Position numbers and translations under genes: made by a program. Below are positions 32,466 through 40,295 of a stretch of 64,000 bases of DNA, in pieces (the first letter of the stretch is position 1; each line of letters starts with the position of its first letter). Origin of the DNA: VRUE01 sp963748075 (GTDB lineage Bacteria > Actinomycetota > Thermoleophilia > Solirubrobacterales > 70-9); NCBI GenBank assembly GCA_963748075.1, contig CAVVHQ010000049.1:1-64000 (forward strand), written 5' to 3'. Under the pieces are notes generated by a model. It was not told the origin of the DNA. It saw nothing but the letters and a program-made list of their open reading frames with translations, and ran no database searches.

Positions 32466-32596
32466 GAAACGCCGAATCCCGCCAGCCAGAGGCGACGCGG
32501 GAGCGGGGGAACCACATTCTCGGGGCTAACCCGTCCAGCTAGGACGGGGGCGCAGGCTCCTTTAGCGCCAGCCCGACAGCTAACCCCGTAGGCAGA
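32466..32596 (+). promoter_or_regulatory. Cyclic-di-AMP riboswitch (ydaO/yuaA)
   Basis: The conserved core is clear in order: GAATCC.GCC, GCGGGAGCGGGGGAACCAC, CGGGGCTAA, a GACGGG arm, GCAGGCTCC..TAGCGCCAG, CCCGACAGCTAACCCCGTAGGC. This layout matches the ydaO/yuaA class that binds c-di-AMP. It lies just upstream of the NlpC/P60-like gene, the usual actinobacterial arrangement that links c-di-AMP to wall hydrolases. In such leaders ligand binding usually lowers expression. The start TTG 32611 lies 15 bases beyond the aptamer, so control could be on termination or translation. Confidence 0.93.
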
Positions 32597-32610
32597 CGAA
32601 GGAGATCGGT

Positions 32611-33168
32611 TTGCTTACGAACAATTCAAGATTCAACGCGGGGTTGGCGGCGCTGGCGGCTCTCGTGTCGATCGCGCTCCTGGCTCCAGCGGGCGCTTCG
32701 GCCCAGTGCACCGGCGGCGGCCTGACCCCAGCCGAGGTCGATGTCTGCACCCCGACCCCGAAGGCACGGCTGCTGTCCAACGGCATGCTGATCCCGCCCG
32801 AGTCGGCCCCGGGCCGGGTGAAGCGGGTGATCGCCTTCGCCAACCGGATCCGCACCAAGCCCTACGTCTGGGGCGGTGGCCATGGCCGCTGGTGGGACCG
32901 TGGCTACGACTGCTCCGGGTCCGTCAGCTATGCGCTGCACGGTGGCGACTTCATCGAAAGCCCCCTCCCCTCCGGGCCGATGGCGAGCTGGGGCATGAGC
33001 GGCGAAGGGCGCTGGATCAGCGTCTACGCCAACCCGGGCCACGCCTACGCGGTGATCGCCGGCTACCGCTGGGATACCTCCGGCGACGCCCAGGGCAGCG
33101 GTCCGCGCTGGCACGAAGACCTGCGCAGCAGCGCCAGCTACGTCGCCCGCCATCCGGCCGGCTTCTAG
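32611..33168 (+). CDS. Secreted NlpC/P60-like cell-wall hydrolase
   Basis: This 185-residue protein has a signal peptide (GLAALAALVSIALLAPAGAS). A compact NlpC/P60-like domain follows, with the catalytic Cys in GYDCSGSVSYAL and the His in NPGHAYAVIAGYRWD, preceded by YVWGGGHGRWWDRG. It should cleave peptide bonds in peptidoglycan stems outside the membrane. The TTG start at 32611 is set by GAAGGAGATC seven to twelve bases upstream. The c-di-AMP riboswitch in its leader explains its regulation. Confidence 0.85.
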   Translation: MLTNNSRFNAGLAALAALVSIALLAPAGASAQCTGGGLTPAEVDVCTPTPKARLLSNGMLIPPESAPGRVKRVIAFANRIRTKPYVWGGGHGRWWDRGYDCSGSVSYALHGGDFIESPLPSGPMASWGMSGEGRWISVYANPGHAYAVIAGYRWDTSGDAQGSGPRWHEDLRSSASYVARHPAGF

Positions 33169-33220
33169 AGATAGAGAACACGCCGCAGCTGTTCTTCCGC
33201 TACCCGCGGCGGCGCTGATC

Positions 33221-33293
33221 GCGCCGGTGGTGTGGGAAGGGGTATTCCGCCGGGCGAGGCGGGATGCCCCTTCCCACGACAGGACCCGCGCGC
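33221..33293. repeat. Palindromic repeat A, copy A5
   Basis: This is an inverted copy. It starts GCGCCGGTGGTGTGGG and ends CGACAGGACCCGCGCGC. The inner arms GTGGGAAGGGGTATTCCGCC and GGCGGGATGCCCCTTCCCAC pair over a short loop. It sits between the NlpC gene and the end of pccB and may terminate both. Confidence 0.7.
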
Positions 33294-33299
33294 CCAGCG

Positions 33300-34868
<1,569 letters not shown>

Positions 34869-34870
34869 CG

Positions 34871-34939
34871 CTAGCGAAGTTCGCGCTTCGCTCGCTCGCG
34901 GGGAATCAGATATGGACGCTTCGCTCGCTCCGCGCTCAT
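34871..34939 (-). CDS. Leader ORF of repeat F2 (22 codons)
   Basis: The frame from ATG 34939 encodes 22 residues, containing RPYLIPRERAKRE, and ends TAG two bases before the pccB ATG. A matching 22-codon frame with RPYLIFREGATRE precedes ileS. Eleven of 22 positions agree between the two. It could be a coupled leader peptide; whether it is translated is unproven. Confidence 0.4.
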   Translation of the reverse strand: MSAERAKRPYLIPRERAKRELR

Positions 34940-34940
34940 C
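34875..34940 (-). repeat. Leader repeat F, copy 2 (before pccB)
   Basis: Minus-strand copy of repeat F: ATGAGCGCGGAGCGAGCGAA, then GCGTCCATATCTGATTCC, then GCGAGCGAGCGAAGCGCG. It sits directly before the pccB start. It contains the direct repeat GCGAGCGAAGCG twice. Confidence 0.65.
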
Positions 34941-34964
34941 GGTGCGCGATTCTATGTAGCCGGC

Positions 34965-35180
34965 TCAGGCGCTGCCGAACGGCTGCTTCTGCGGCTCGGC
35001 CAAGCGGTCGAGAATCCGCTCCAGATCGGCTTCCTCGAGCCCGGAGTGCTTGCCGGCACGGACCTCGACCCTGGTCCCGAAGCCCTTCTCCGCCATCCTC
35101 ACCTCGACCCCTTCGACCTCCGCAACCAGGTCGGCGAGTTCGGGCTCCGACTTCATCAACGTCCGCGACACCTCGATCAT
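34965..35180 (-). CDS. Small acidic hypothetical protein
   Basis: This 71-residue protein starts MIEVSRTLMKSEPELADLVA and has an amphipathic middle (VEVRMAEKGFGTRVEVRAG) and an acidic helix (HSGLEEADLERILDRLAE). GAGGGCAAG precedes ATG 35180. It lies 26 bp upstream of leader F2 and pccB on the same strand. Actinobacterial acyl-CoA carboxylases often have a small epsilon subunit nearby, but this sequence lacks the usual epsilon pattern, so that role is only a possibility. No other family is recognised. Confidence 0.5.
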   Translation of the reverse strand: MIEVSRTLMKSEPELADLVAEVEGVEVRMAEKGFGTRVEVRAGKHSGLEEADLERILDRLAEPQKQPFGSA

Positions 35181-35235
35181 CTTGCCCTCGTTTCGGCCCA
35201 AAATCGGCGAATCCTTCCACCCGAGAGGGAAGAGA

Positions 35236-35290
35236 TCACGCCCATCCGACATTGACCCGTGCAAGTGAGGTCAATGTCGGATGGGCGTGA
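35236..35290 (+). repeat. Hairpin repeat R, copy R2 (left boundary of AbiEi/DUF559 cassette)
   Basis: Perfect 22-bp arms at 35236-35257 and 35269-35290 (right arm begins GGTCAATGTCGGATGGGC) flank an 11-nt loop. The right arm contains the ATG 35274 of the nuclease gene, so the start codon would be buried in the stem in mRNA. An inverted partner R3 bounds the other end of the gene. Confidence 0.8.
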
Positions 35291-36211
35291 GCAGAGGCGG
35301 AGTCGGAGGGCCTGGGAGCTGGCGGGGCGGCAGCATGGGGTGGTGGCGCGGCGGCAGCTGCTGGAGCTGGGGTTCAGCAAGAGCGCGATCGAACACCGCC
35401 TCGCCCGAGGGCGACTGCATCTTGTGATGCACGGCGTCTACGCCGTCGGCTGGCCGGCGTTGACTCGCGAGCGCCGCTGGATGACGGCCGTGCTCGCCTG
35501 TGGCGAAAAGGCCCTGCTGAGCCACCGCAGCGCGGCGGCCCTGTGGGGGATCGGGGGCGAGCGCCGCGGTGTGATCGACATCAGCGTCAGGCGGCACTGC
35601 GAACTTCGGCGACCCGGCTTGAAGGTTCGGGGCGGCCGACGCTTCGTCCCGGGCGACATCGGTGGCCAAGGACGGGACCCCGGTGACAGCGGTAGCGCCG
35701 ACACTGGTCGACCTGGCGAGCGAACTCCCGTCGCGCAAGTTGGAGCGGGCGGTCAACGAGGCGGACAAGCGGGACCTGATCGACCCCGAAGCGCTGCGAA
35801 CTGCCGTCGAGGACTACACCGGGGCAGCCCGGCGCGCGAGATCTGGGCGAGCTGTTGGACAAGCGCACCTTCCGCCTCTCCGACTCGGACCTGGAGATCC
35901 TCTTTCGCCCAATCGCCGCCGATGCTGGGCTCCCGCCTCCCCTCTCCAAGCAATTCGTCAACGGCTGGGAAGTCGACTTCTACTGGCCCGACTTGGCTCT
36001 CGTGATCGAGACCGACGGCCTGCGCTACCACCGAACGGCCTCGACCCAGACACGCGACGCCCAACGCGACCGCGCCCACGCGCTCGCCGGGATGACTCCG
36101 CTCCGCTTCACCCACTACGAGGTCAAGCACGAACCCACCGGGGTCCGCAACGAGCTCAGCCGTGCCGCCACCCTGCTTCACTCGCGCGCATCCGACATTG
36201 ACCCCACTTGA
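35274..36211 (+). pseudogene. AbiEi-domain / DUF559 (VSR-like) nuclease, two frameshifts
   Basis: The N-terminal part has an AbiEi winged-helix start (LAGRQHGVVARRQLLELGF, RLARGRLHLVMHGVYAVG). The middle is TAVAPTLVDLASELPSRKLE, RAVNEADKRDLIDPE. The C-terminus is a VSR/DUF559 nuclease (WEVDFYWPDLALVIETDGLR, YHRTASTQTRDAQRDRAH) with the usual D-E-D-H set. Extra G residues at about 35661 and about 35821 split it into three frames. The corrected protein is about 312 residues. Start ATG 35274 lies in hairpin R2 and stop TGA 36209-36211 lies in the loop of R3. Such proteins are common in this lineage; function is unknown. Confidence 0.7.
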
Positions 36212-36236
36212 GCGGGGTCAATGTCGGATACGCGCG
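36183..36236 (-). repeat. Hairpin repeat R, copy R3 (right boundary of cassette)
   Basis: Arms of 23 bp with one mismatch at 36183-36205 and 36214-36236 (core ATCCGACATTGACCCC / GGGGTCAATGTCGGAT) surround the loop ACTTGAGC. The loop contains the stop codon of the nuclease gene. Relative to R2 the loop sequence (CACTTG) is in the opposite orientation, so the pair forms inverted ends of a 1001-bp unit. Confidence 0.8.
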
Positions 36237-36240
36237 CCGC

Positions 36241-36261
36241 GGCGGGCGCGCAGCGCCCGCC
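36241..36261. terminator. GC hairpin after methylmalonyl-CoA mutase
   Basis: The 9-bp stem GGCGGGCGC-gca-GCGCCCGCC abuts the mutase stop codon and lies just right of R3. It probably terminates the minus-strand operon. There is no T-run. Confidence 0.5.
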
Positions 36262-37892
36262 TAAAAGAAAGCGCCGCCGCGGTATTCGCCGAACACGTCG
36301 CGCATCGCGCCGCAGACCTCGCCGATCGAGGCGTCCGCTGCCAGGGCCGCGCGAATCGGGTAGAGCAGGTTCCCCTCGCCGCGGGCGACGTCGCGCAGCG
36401 CCCCCAGCTTCTCCTCCACCACGGCCTGGTCGCGCCGCTCCTTGAAGGCCGTCAACCGGGCGAGCTGGCGCTGCTCGGACTCCGGGTCGACCCGGAGGAT
36501 GTCGATCTCGTCGACCTGGTCGGTGACGTACTTGTTGACGCCGACGACGACGTCCTGGCCGTCGCGGTAGCGCTCGTGGTAGGAGTGCGCCGACTCCTCG
36601 ATCTCCTTCTGCATGAACTCCAGCGCCTCGACCGAGCCGCCCAGCTCCTCGACCCTGCCGATCAGCTCCCAGCCGCGCTCCTCGATCTCGTCGGTCAGCG
36701 ACTCGACGAAGTAGGAGCCGGCGAAGGGGTCGACCGTGTCCGCCACCCCGGACTCGTGGGCGAGCACCTGCTGGGTGCGCAGGGCGATCCGCGCCGAGCG
36801 CTCGGTCGGCAGCGCCAGCGCCTCGTCGAAGCCGTTCGTGTGCAGCGACTGGGTGCCGCCGGTGACCGCGGCGAAGCCCTGCAGGGCGACGCGGATGATG
36901 TTGACCTCGGGCTGCTGGGCCTGCAGCGTGACGCCGCCGGTCTGCGTGTGGAAGCGGATCTTCATCGAGCTCGGGTCCTGCGCCCCGAACCGCTCGGCGA
37001 CGATCTTCGCCCACATCCGCCGCACCGCGCGGAACTTGGCGACCTCCTGGAAGACGTTGTTGTGGCAGTTGAAGAAGAAGGCGAGGCGGGGGGCGAACTC
37101 GTCGATCTTCAGCCCCCGCTCCAGCGCCGCTTCGACGTAGGCGATCGCGTTGGAGAGGGTGAAGGCGACCTCCTGCACCGCCGAGCAGCCCTTCTCGCGA
37201 ATGTGGTAGCCGGAGATCGAGATCGTGTTCCATTTCGGCACGTCCTCGCGGCAGTACTCGAAGATGTCGGTGGTGAGGCGCATGGTCGGCTCGGGCGGGT
37301 AGATGTAGTTGCCGCGCGCCATGTACTCCTTCAGCACGTCGTTCTGGACGGTGCCGCGCAGCTTCTCCGAGGGCACCCCCTGCTCCTCGCCGACCAGCTC
37401 GTAGAGCAGCAGCAGGATCGCCGCCGGGGCGTTGATCGTCATCGAGGTCGAGACCTGGTCGAGCGGGATCTGGTCGAAGCAGATCCGCATGTCCTCGATC
37501 GTGTCGATCGGGACGCCGGTGCGGCCGACCTCGCCGTTGCAGAGCGGGTCGTCGGAGTCGCGACCGAGCTGGGTCGGCAGGTCGAAGGCCATCGAGAGGC
37601 CGGTCGAGCCATGCTCGATCAGGTAGCGGTAGCGCTCGTTGGTGTCTTCCGGCGTAGCGAAGCCGGCGTACTGGCGCATCGTCCAGAGCCGGTCGCGATA
37701 CATCCCCGCGTGGATGCCGCGGGTGAAGGGCGGCTCGCCGGGCACCCCGAGCCGCTCTTCGAGCCCCGGCGCGACGTCCTCCTCGGTGTAGAGACGCTCG
37801 ATCTCGATCCCCGAGTCGGTGAAGACCCGCTCGTCGTCGGGGCCGACCAGGGGCGCGATTGTGCGCCGGTCCTCGGCGGAGGCCCTGCCCAT
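36261..37892 (-). CDS. Methylmalonyl-CoA mutase large (catalytic) subunit
   Basis: This 543-residue catalytic barrel of B12-dependent acyl-CoA mutases has TMRQYAGFATPEDTNERYRY, STGLSMAFDLPTQLGRDSDD, TINAPAAILLLLYE and GTVQNDVLKEYMARGNYIYP. It has no C-terminal cobalamin-binding domain, so it needs a separate small subunit. The Tyr in RQYAGF and the Arg in YMARGNYIY correspond to the carboxylate-binding residues of methylmalonyl-CoA mutase. Isobutyryl-CoA mutases have Phe and Gln there. It overlaps the decarboxylase gene stop by four bases. With PccB it converts propionyl-CoA to succinyl-CoA. Confidence 0.88.
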   Translation of the reverse strand: MGRASAEDRRTIAPLVGPDDERVFTDSGIEIERLYTEEDVAPGLEERLGVPGEPPFTRGIHAGMYRDRLWTMRQYAGFATPEDTNERYRYLIEHGSTGLSMAFDLPTQLGRDSDDPLCNGEVGRTGVPIDTIEDMRICFDQIPLDQVSTSMTINAPAAILLLLYELVGEEQGVPSEKLRGTVQNDVLKEYMARGNYIYPPEPTMRLTTDIFEYCREDVPKWNTISISGYHIREKGCSAVQEVAFTLSNAIAYVEAALERGLKIDEFAPRLAFFFNCHNNVFQEVAKFRAVRRMWAKIVAERFGAQDPSSMKIRFHTQTGGVTLQAQQPEVNIIRVALQGFAAVTGGTQSLHTNGFDEALALPTERSARIALRTQQVLAHESGVADTVDPFAGSYFVESLTDEIEERGWELIGRVEELGGSVEALEFMQKEIEESAHSYHERYRDGQDVVVGVNKYVTDQVDEIDILRVDPESEQRQLARLTAFKERRDQAVVEEKLGALRDVARGEGNLLYPIRAALAADASIGEVCGAMRDVFGEYRGGAFF

Positions 37893-38839
37893 CAGTCGGG
37901 GGCGCCGACCAGGCGCTCGACGCCGGCCTGCTCGATCGTGCGGCGAAGACCCTCGCGCAGCTCGACCTGAGGTTCCCAGCCGAGCAGATCCCGGGCGCGC
38001 GAGATGTCGGGCCGGCGCTGCTGCGGATCGTCGGTCGGCAGCGGCTCGAAGACGATCTCCGAGCGGGACTCGGTCACCTCGACCACCGTCTTCGCCAGCT
38101 CCAGCAGGGTGAACTCGTCGGGATTGCCGATGTTGACCGGCAGGTGGACGTCCGATTCGGCAAGCGCGACCAGGCCGCGGATCTGGTCGTCGACGTAGCA
38201 GAAGCTGCGCGTCTGGCTGCCGTCGCCGAACACGGTCAGCGGCTGGTCCTGCAGCGCCTGCCGCAGGAAGGTCGGAATCGCCCGCCCGTCGCGCGCTCTC
38301 ATCCTCGGGCCGTACGAGTTGAAGGTGCGCGAGATACAGGTGTCGACGCCCTGCTGGCGGTGGTAGGCCATCGTCATCGCCTCGGCGTAGCGCTTCGCCT
38401 CGTCGTAGACGCCGCGTGGGCCGATCGGGTTGACGTGGCCCCAGTAGTCCTCGGCCTGCGGGTGGACCTGGGGGTCGCCGTAGACCTCGCTGGTCGAGGC
38501 GAGCAGGAAGCGGGCCCGCTTGAACTTGGCGAGGCCGAGCATGTGATGGGTGCCGTGCGAGCCGACCTTGAGCGTGTGCAGCGGCAGCCGCAGGTAGTCG
38601 ATCGGACTGGCCGGGGAGGCGAGGTGGTAGACGACATCGACCGCCTCGGGGATCTCGACCCGCTCGGTGATGTCGATGTTGCGAAACTCGAAGGCGTCGT
38701 CGCGGATGTGCTCGATGTTCTGCAGCGATCCCGTCTCGAGGTTGTCGACGCAGACCACCCGGTGCCCCTGCTCGAGCAGGTGCTCGCAGAGGTGGGAGCC
38801 GAGGAAGCCGGCGCCACCGGTGACCACGCAGGTGCTCAT
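37892..38839 (-). CDS. UDP-glucuronate decarboxylase-like / NAD-sugar epimerase-dehydratase
   Basis: This 315-residue extended SDR starts CVVTGGAGFLGSHLCEHLLE. It has DNLETGSLQNIEHI, HLASPASPIDYLRLPLHTLK, STSEVYGDPQVHPQ, catalytic YDEAKRYAEAM and SRTFNSYGPRM. These segments match UDP-glucuronic acid decarboxylase (UDP-xylose synthase) better than dTDP-glucose dehydratase. It makes an activated pentose for surface glycans using NAD. ATG 38839 is chosen because the longer frame reads through intergenic DNA. Its stop overlaps the mutase start, although no metabolic link is obvious. Confidence 0.85.
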   Translation of the reverse strand: MSTCVVTGGAGFLGSHLCEHLLEQGHRVVCVDNLETGSLQNIEHIRDDAFEFRNIDITERVEIPEAVDVVYHLASPASPIDYLRLPLHTLKVGSHGTHHMLGLAKFKRARFLLASTSEVYGDPQVHPQAEDYWGHVNPIGPRGVYDEAKRYAEAMTMAYHRQQGVDTCISRTFNSYGPRMRARDGRAIPTFLRQALQDQPLTVFGDGSQTRSFCYVDDQIRGLVALAESDVHLPVNIGNPDEFTLLELAKTVVEVTESRSEIVFEPLPTDDPQQRRPDISRARDLLGWEPQVELREGLRRTIEQAGVERLVGAPD

Positions 38840-38929
38840 AGCAGCAGCGATGCTACAGGGGGTCGCGGGCCGCCGCCGAACGGGCGCGCTTCCTGCAATT
38901 TCCGAATTTCCCGGCCGTCCACTTGTCCA

Positions 38930-38955
38930 GAAGGGGGGCGAGTCCAGCCCCCTTC
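38930..38955 (+). promoter_or_regulatory. Hairpin upstream of sigma-factor gene
   Basis: GAAGGGGGGC pairs with GCCCCCTTC across gagtcca, within a wider CCAGA...TCTGG repeat. It lies 60 bp before the sigma-factor start. It may end transcription coming from outside or be part of the 5' leader. The rest of 38840-39014 shows no other clear signal. Confidence 0.4.
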
Positions 38956-39014
38956 CGGGCTTTGTCTGGCATGTTCGCGCAGAGTTGAACCGGTGCAAGG
39001 GAGGTGCGGCGGGC

Positions 39015-40295
39015 TTGGCGGGGTTGACAGCCGAGAAAGTGGCGGGGCGCAAGCGCGCGGCGGTCGAGCTGATCGCGCGGGAGGGCGCGGCGCTACGCAA
39101 GACGGCGCTGCGCTTCTCCCTCTGCCCGGAGGACGCGGAGGACGCCTACCAGCGGACGCTGGAGATCCTGCTCGTCAAAGCCCCCAGCGAGCGGCCGCGC
39201 GAGCTGGCCCGCTGGACCCAGACGGTGGTCAAGCACGAGGCGCTGGCGATCCGTCGCAACCGCGAGCGGCTGCTGGGGGCGCCGGCGGGGGAGGGCGAGT
39301 GGGATGCCGGCGAGCGGGTGGCGCTGCTGCCCGCCGGCGGCGACGGGCCCGACGGCAGGGCGGAGCGCCGCGAGCGGGTGGCCCGCAGCCGCGAGGCGCT
39401 GCAGGCGCTGAAGCCCGCCGAGCTGCGCGCGCTGACACTGCTGGCGGCCGGCTACTCCTACGCGGAGATCGGCGAGATCACCGGCTTCAGCCAGACCAAG
39501 GTGAACCGCTGCCTGGCGGAGGGACGCGAGCGTTTTCGCAGGATCGTCTCCGGCAGCGAGGACGGCAGCCGCTGTGCGCAGCTCGCCCCGTTGGTCTCGG
39601 CCTTCTGCGACGGGGAGCTGGGCGCCGAGGAGGCGGCGGCGGTGCGCGAGCACCTGCGAGCCTGCGTCGCTTGCCGTGCCGCAATGCGCTCCTACCGGAC
39701 GATCCCGACGATGGTGGCGGGGCTGGCGCCGGCGCTGCCGCTCTCGCGCTCGCTGCTGGAGCGAACGCAGGAGCTGCTCGCGGGCCTCCACTCCCGCCTG
39801 CCCGTCGTCGGCGGCGCGGCGGACGCCTCGGCCGCCCAGGTCGCCGCGGCCGGCGGCACGCGGGGAGCGGGGATGGCCGCGCTGGCCAAGCTGCTGGCAG
39901 TCTGCGCCGGCACGGTGGGCGGCGCCGCAGCCTGTGTCGCGACCGGGGTCGCACCGCCGCCGCTCGACCTGGCGCCCGACCGGGAACGGCCGCCGAAGGT
40001 CGAGCGGGTCTCTGAACGGGCTGTCGAAGAGACGACGCCGCCCGGCGTCGAATACCAGCCGGCGCCGGAAGCGCCGCCGCAGCCGCAGCCCGAACCGAAG
40101 CACGTAGCAGAGCCGGCCGCAACGCCGGCCGGCGAAGCAGCGCCGCCGGCCGGCGAAGCTGCGCCGGCGTCAAGCGAAGCAAGTGCCGGTGCGGTCGAAT
40201 ACAGCGCGCCGGCTCCGACGCCGGCTGGGGAAGCGCCGAGCGCCGAGCCGCCAGGCGAATCGAGCGGCAGCGCCGCCGGGGAGTTCGGCCCGTGA
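39015..40295 (+). CDS. Sigma-70-family factor fused to zinc-finger anti-sigma-like and membrane tail
   Basis: This protein of about 426 residues starts with a sigma-like part, with region 2-like LRFSLCPEDAEDAYQRTLEI and region 4-like LTLLAAGYSYAEIGEITGFS, QTKVNRCLAEGRERF. A putative zinc-finger follows (AFCDGELGAEEAAAVREHLR, ACVACRAAM), with the H-x3-C-x2-C pattern of anti-sigma factors. A membrane segment (LAVCAGTVGGAAACVATGVA) and a Pro/Glu/Ala-rich outer tail complete it. TTG 39015 is chosen because AAGGGAGGTG lies upstream. One protein could thus combine sigma factor and its membrane brake. Its stop overlaps the next GTG. Confidence 0.75.
   Translation: MAGLTAEKVAGRKRAAVELIAREGAALRKTALRFSLCPEDAEDAYQRTLEILLVKAPSERPRELARWTQTVVKHEALAIRRNRERLLGAPAGEGEWDAGERVALLPAGGDGPDGRAERRERVARSREALQALKPAELRALTLLAAGYSYAEIGEITGFSQTKVNRCLAEGRERFRRIVSGSEDGSRCAQLAPLVSAFCDGELGAEEAAAVREHLRACVACRAAMRSYRTIPTMVAGLAPALPLSRSLLERTQELLAGLHSRLPVVGGAADASAAQVAAAGGTRGAGMAALAKLLAVCAGTVGGAAACVATGVAPPPLDLAPDRERPPKVERVSERAVEETTPPGVEYQPAPEAPPQPQPEPKHVAEPAATPAGEAAPPAGEAAPASSEASAGAVEYSAPAPTPAGEAPSAEPPGESSGSAAGEFGP

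Noticed and set aside
34965..35180. Calling the 71-residue protein an acyl-CoA carboxylase epsilon subunit
   Set aside because: The position fits, but the sequence lacks the typical epsilon pattern, so it is left as hypothetical.
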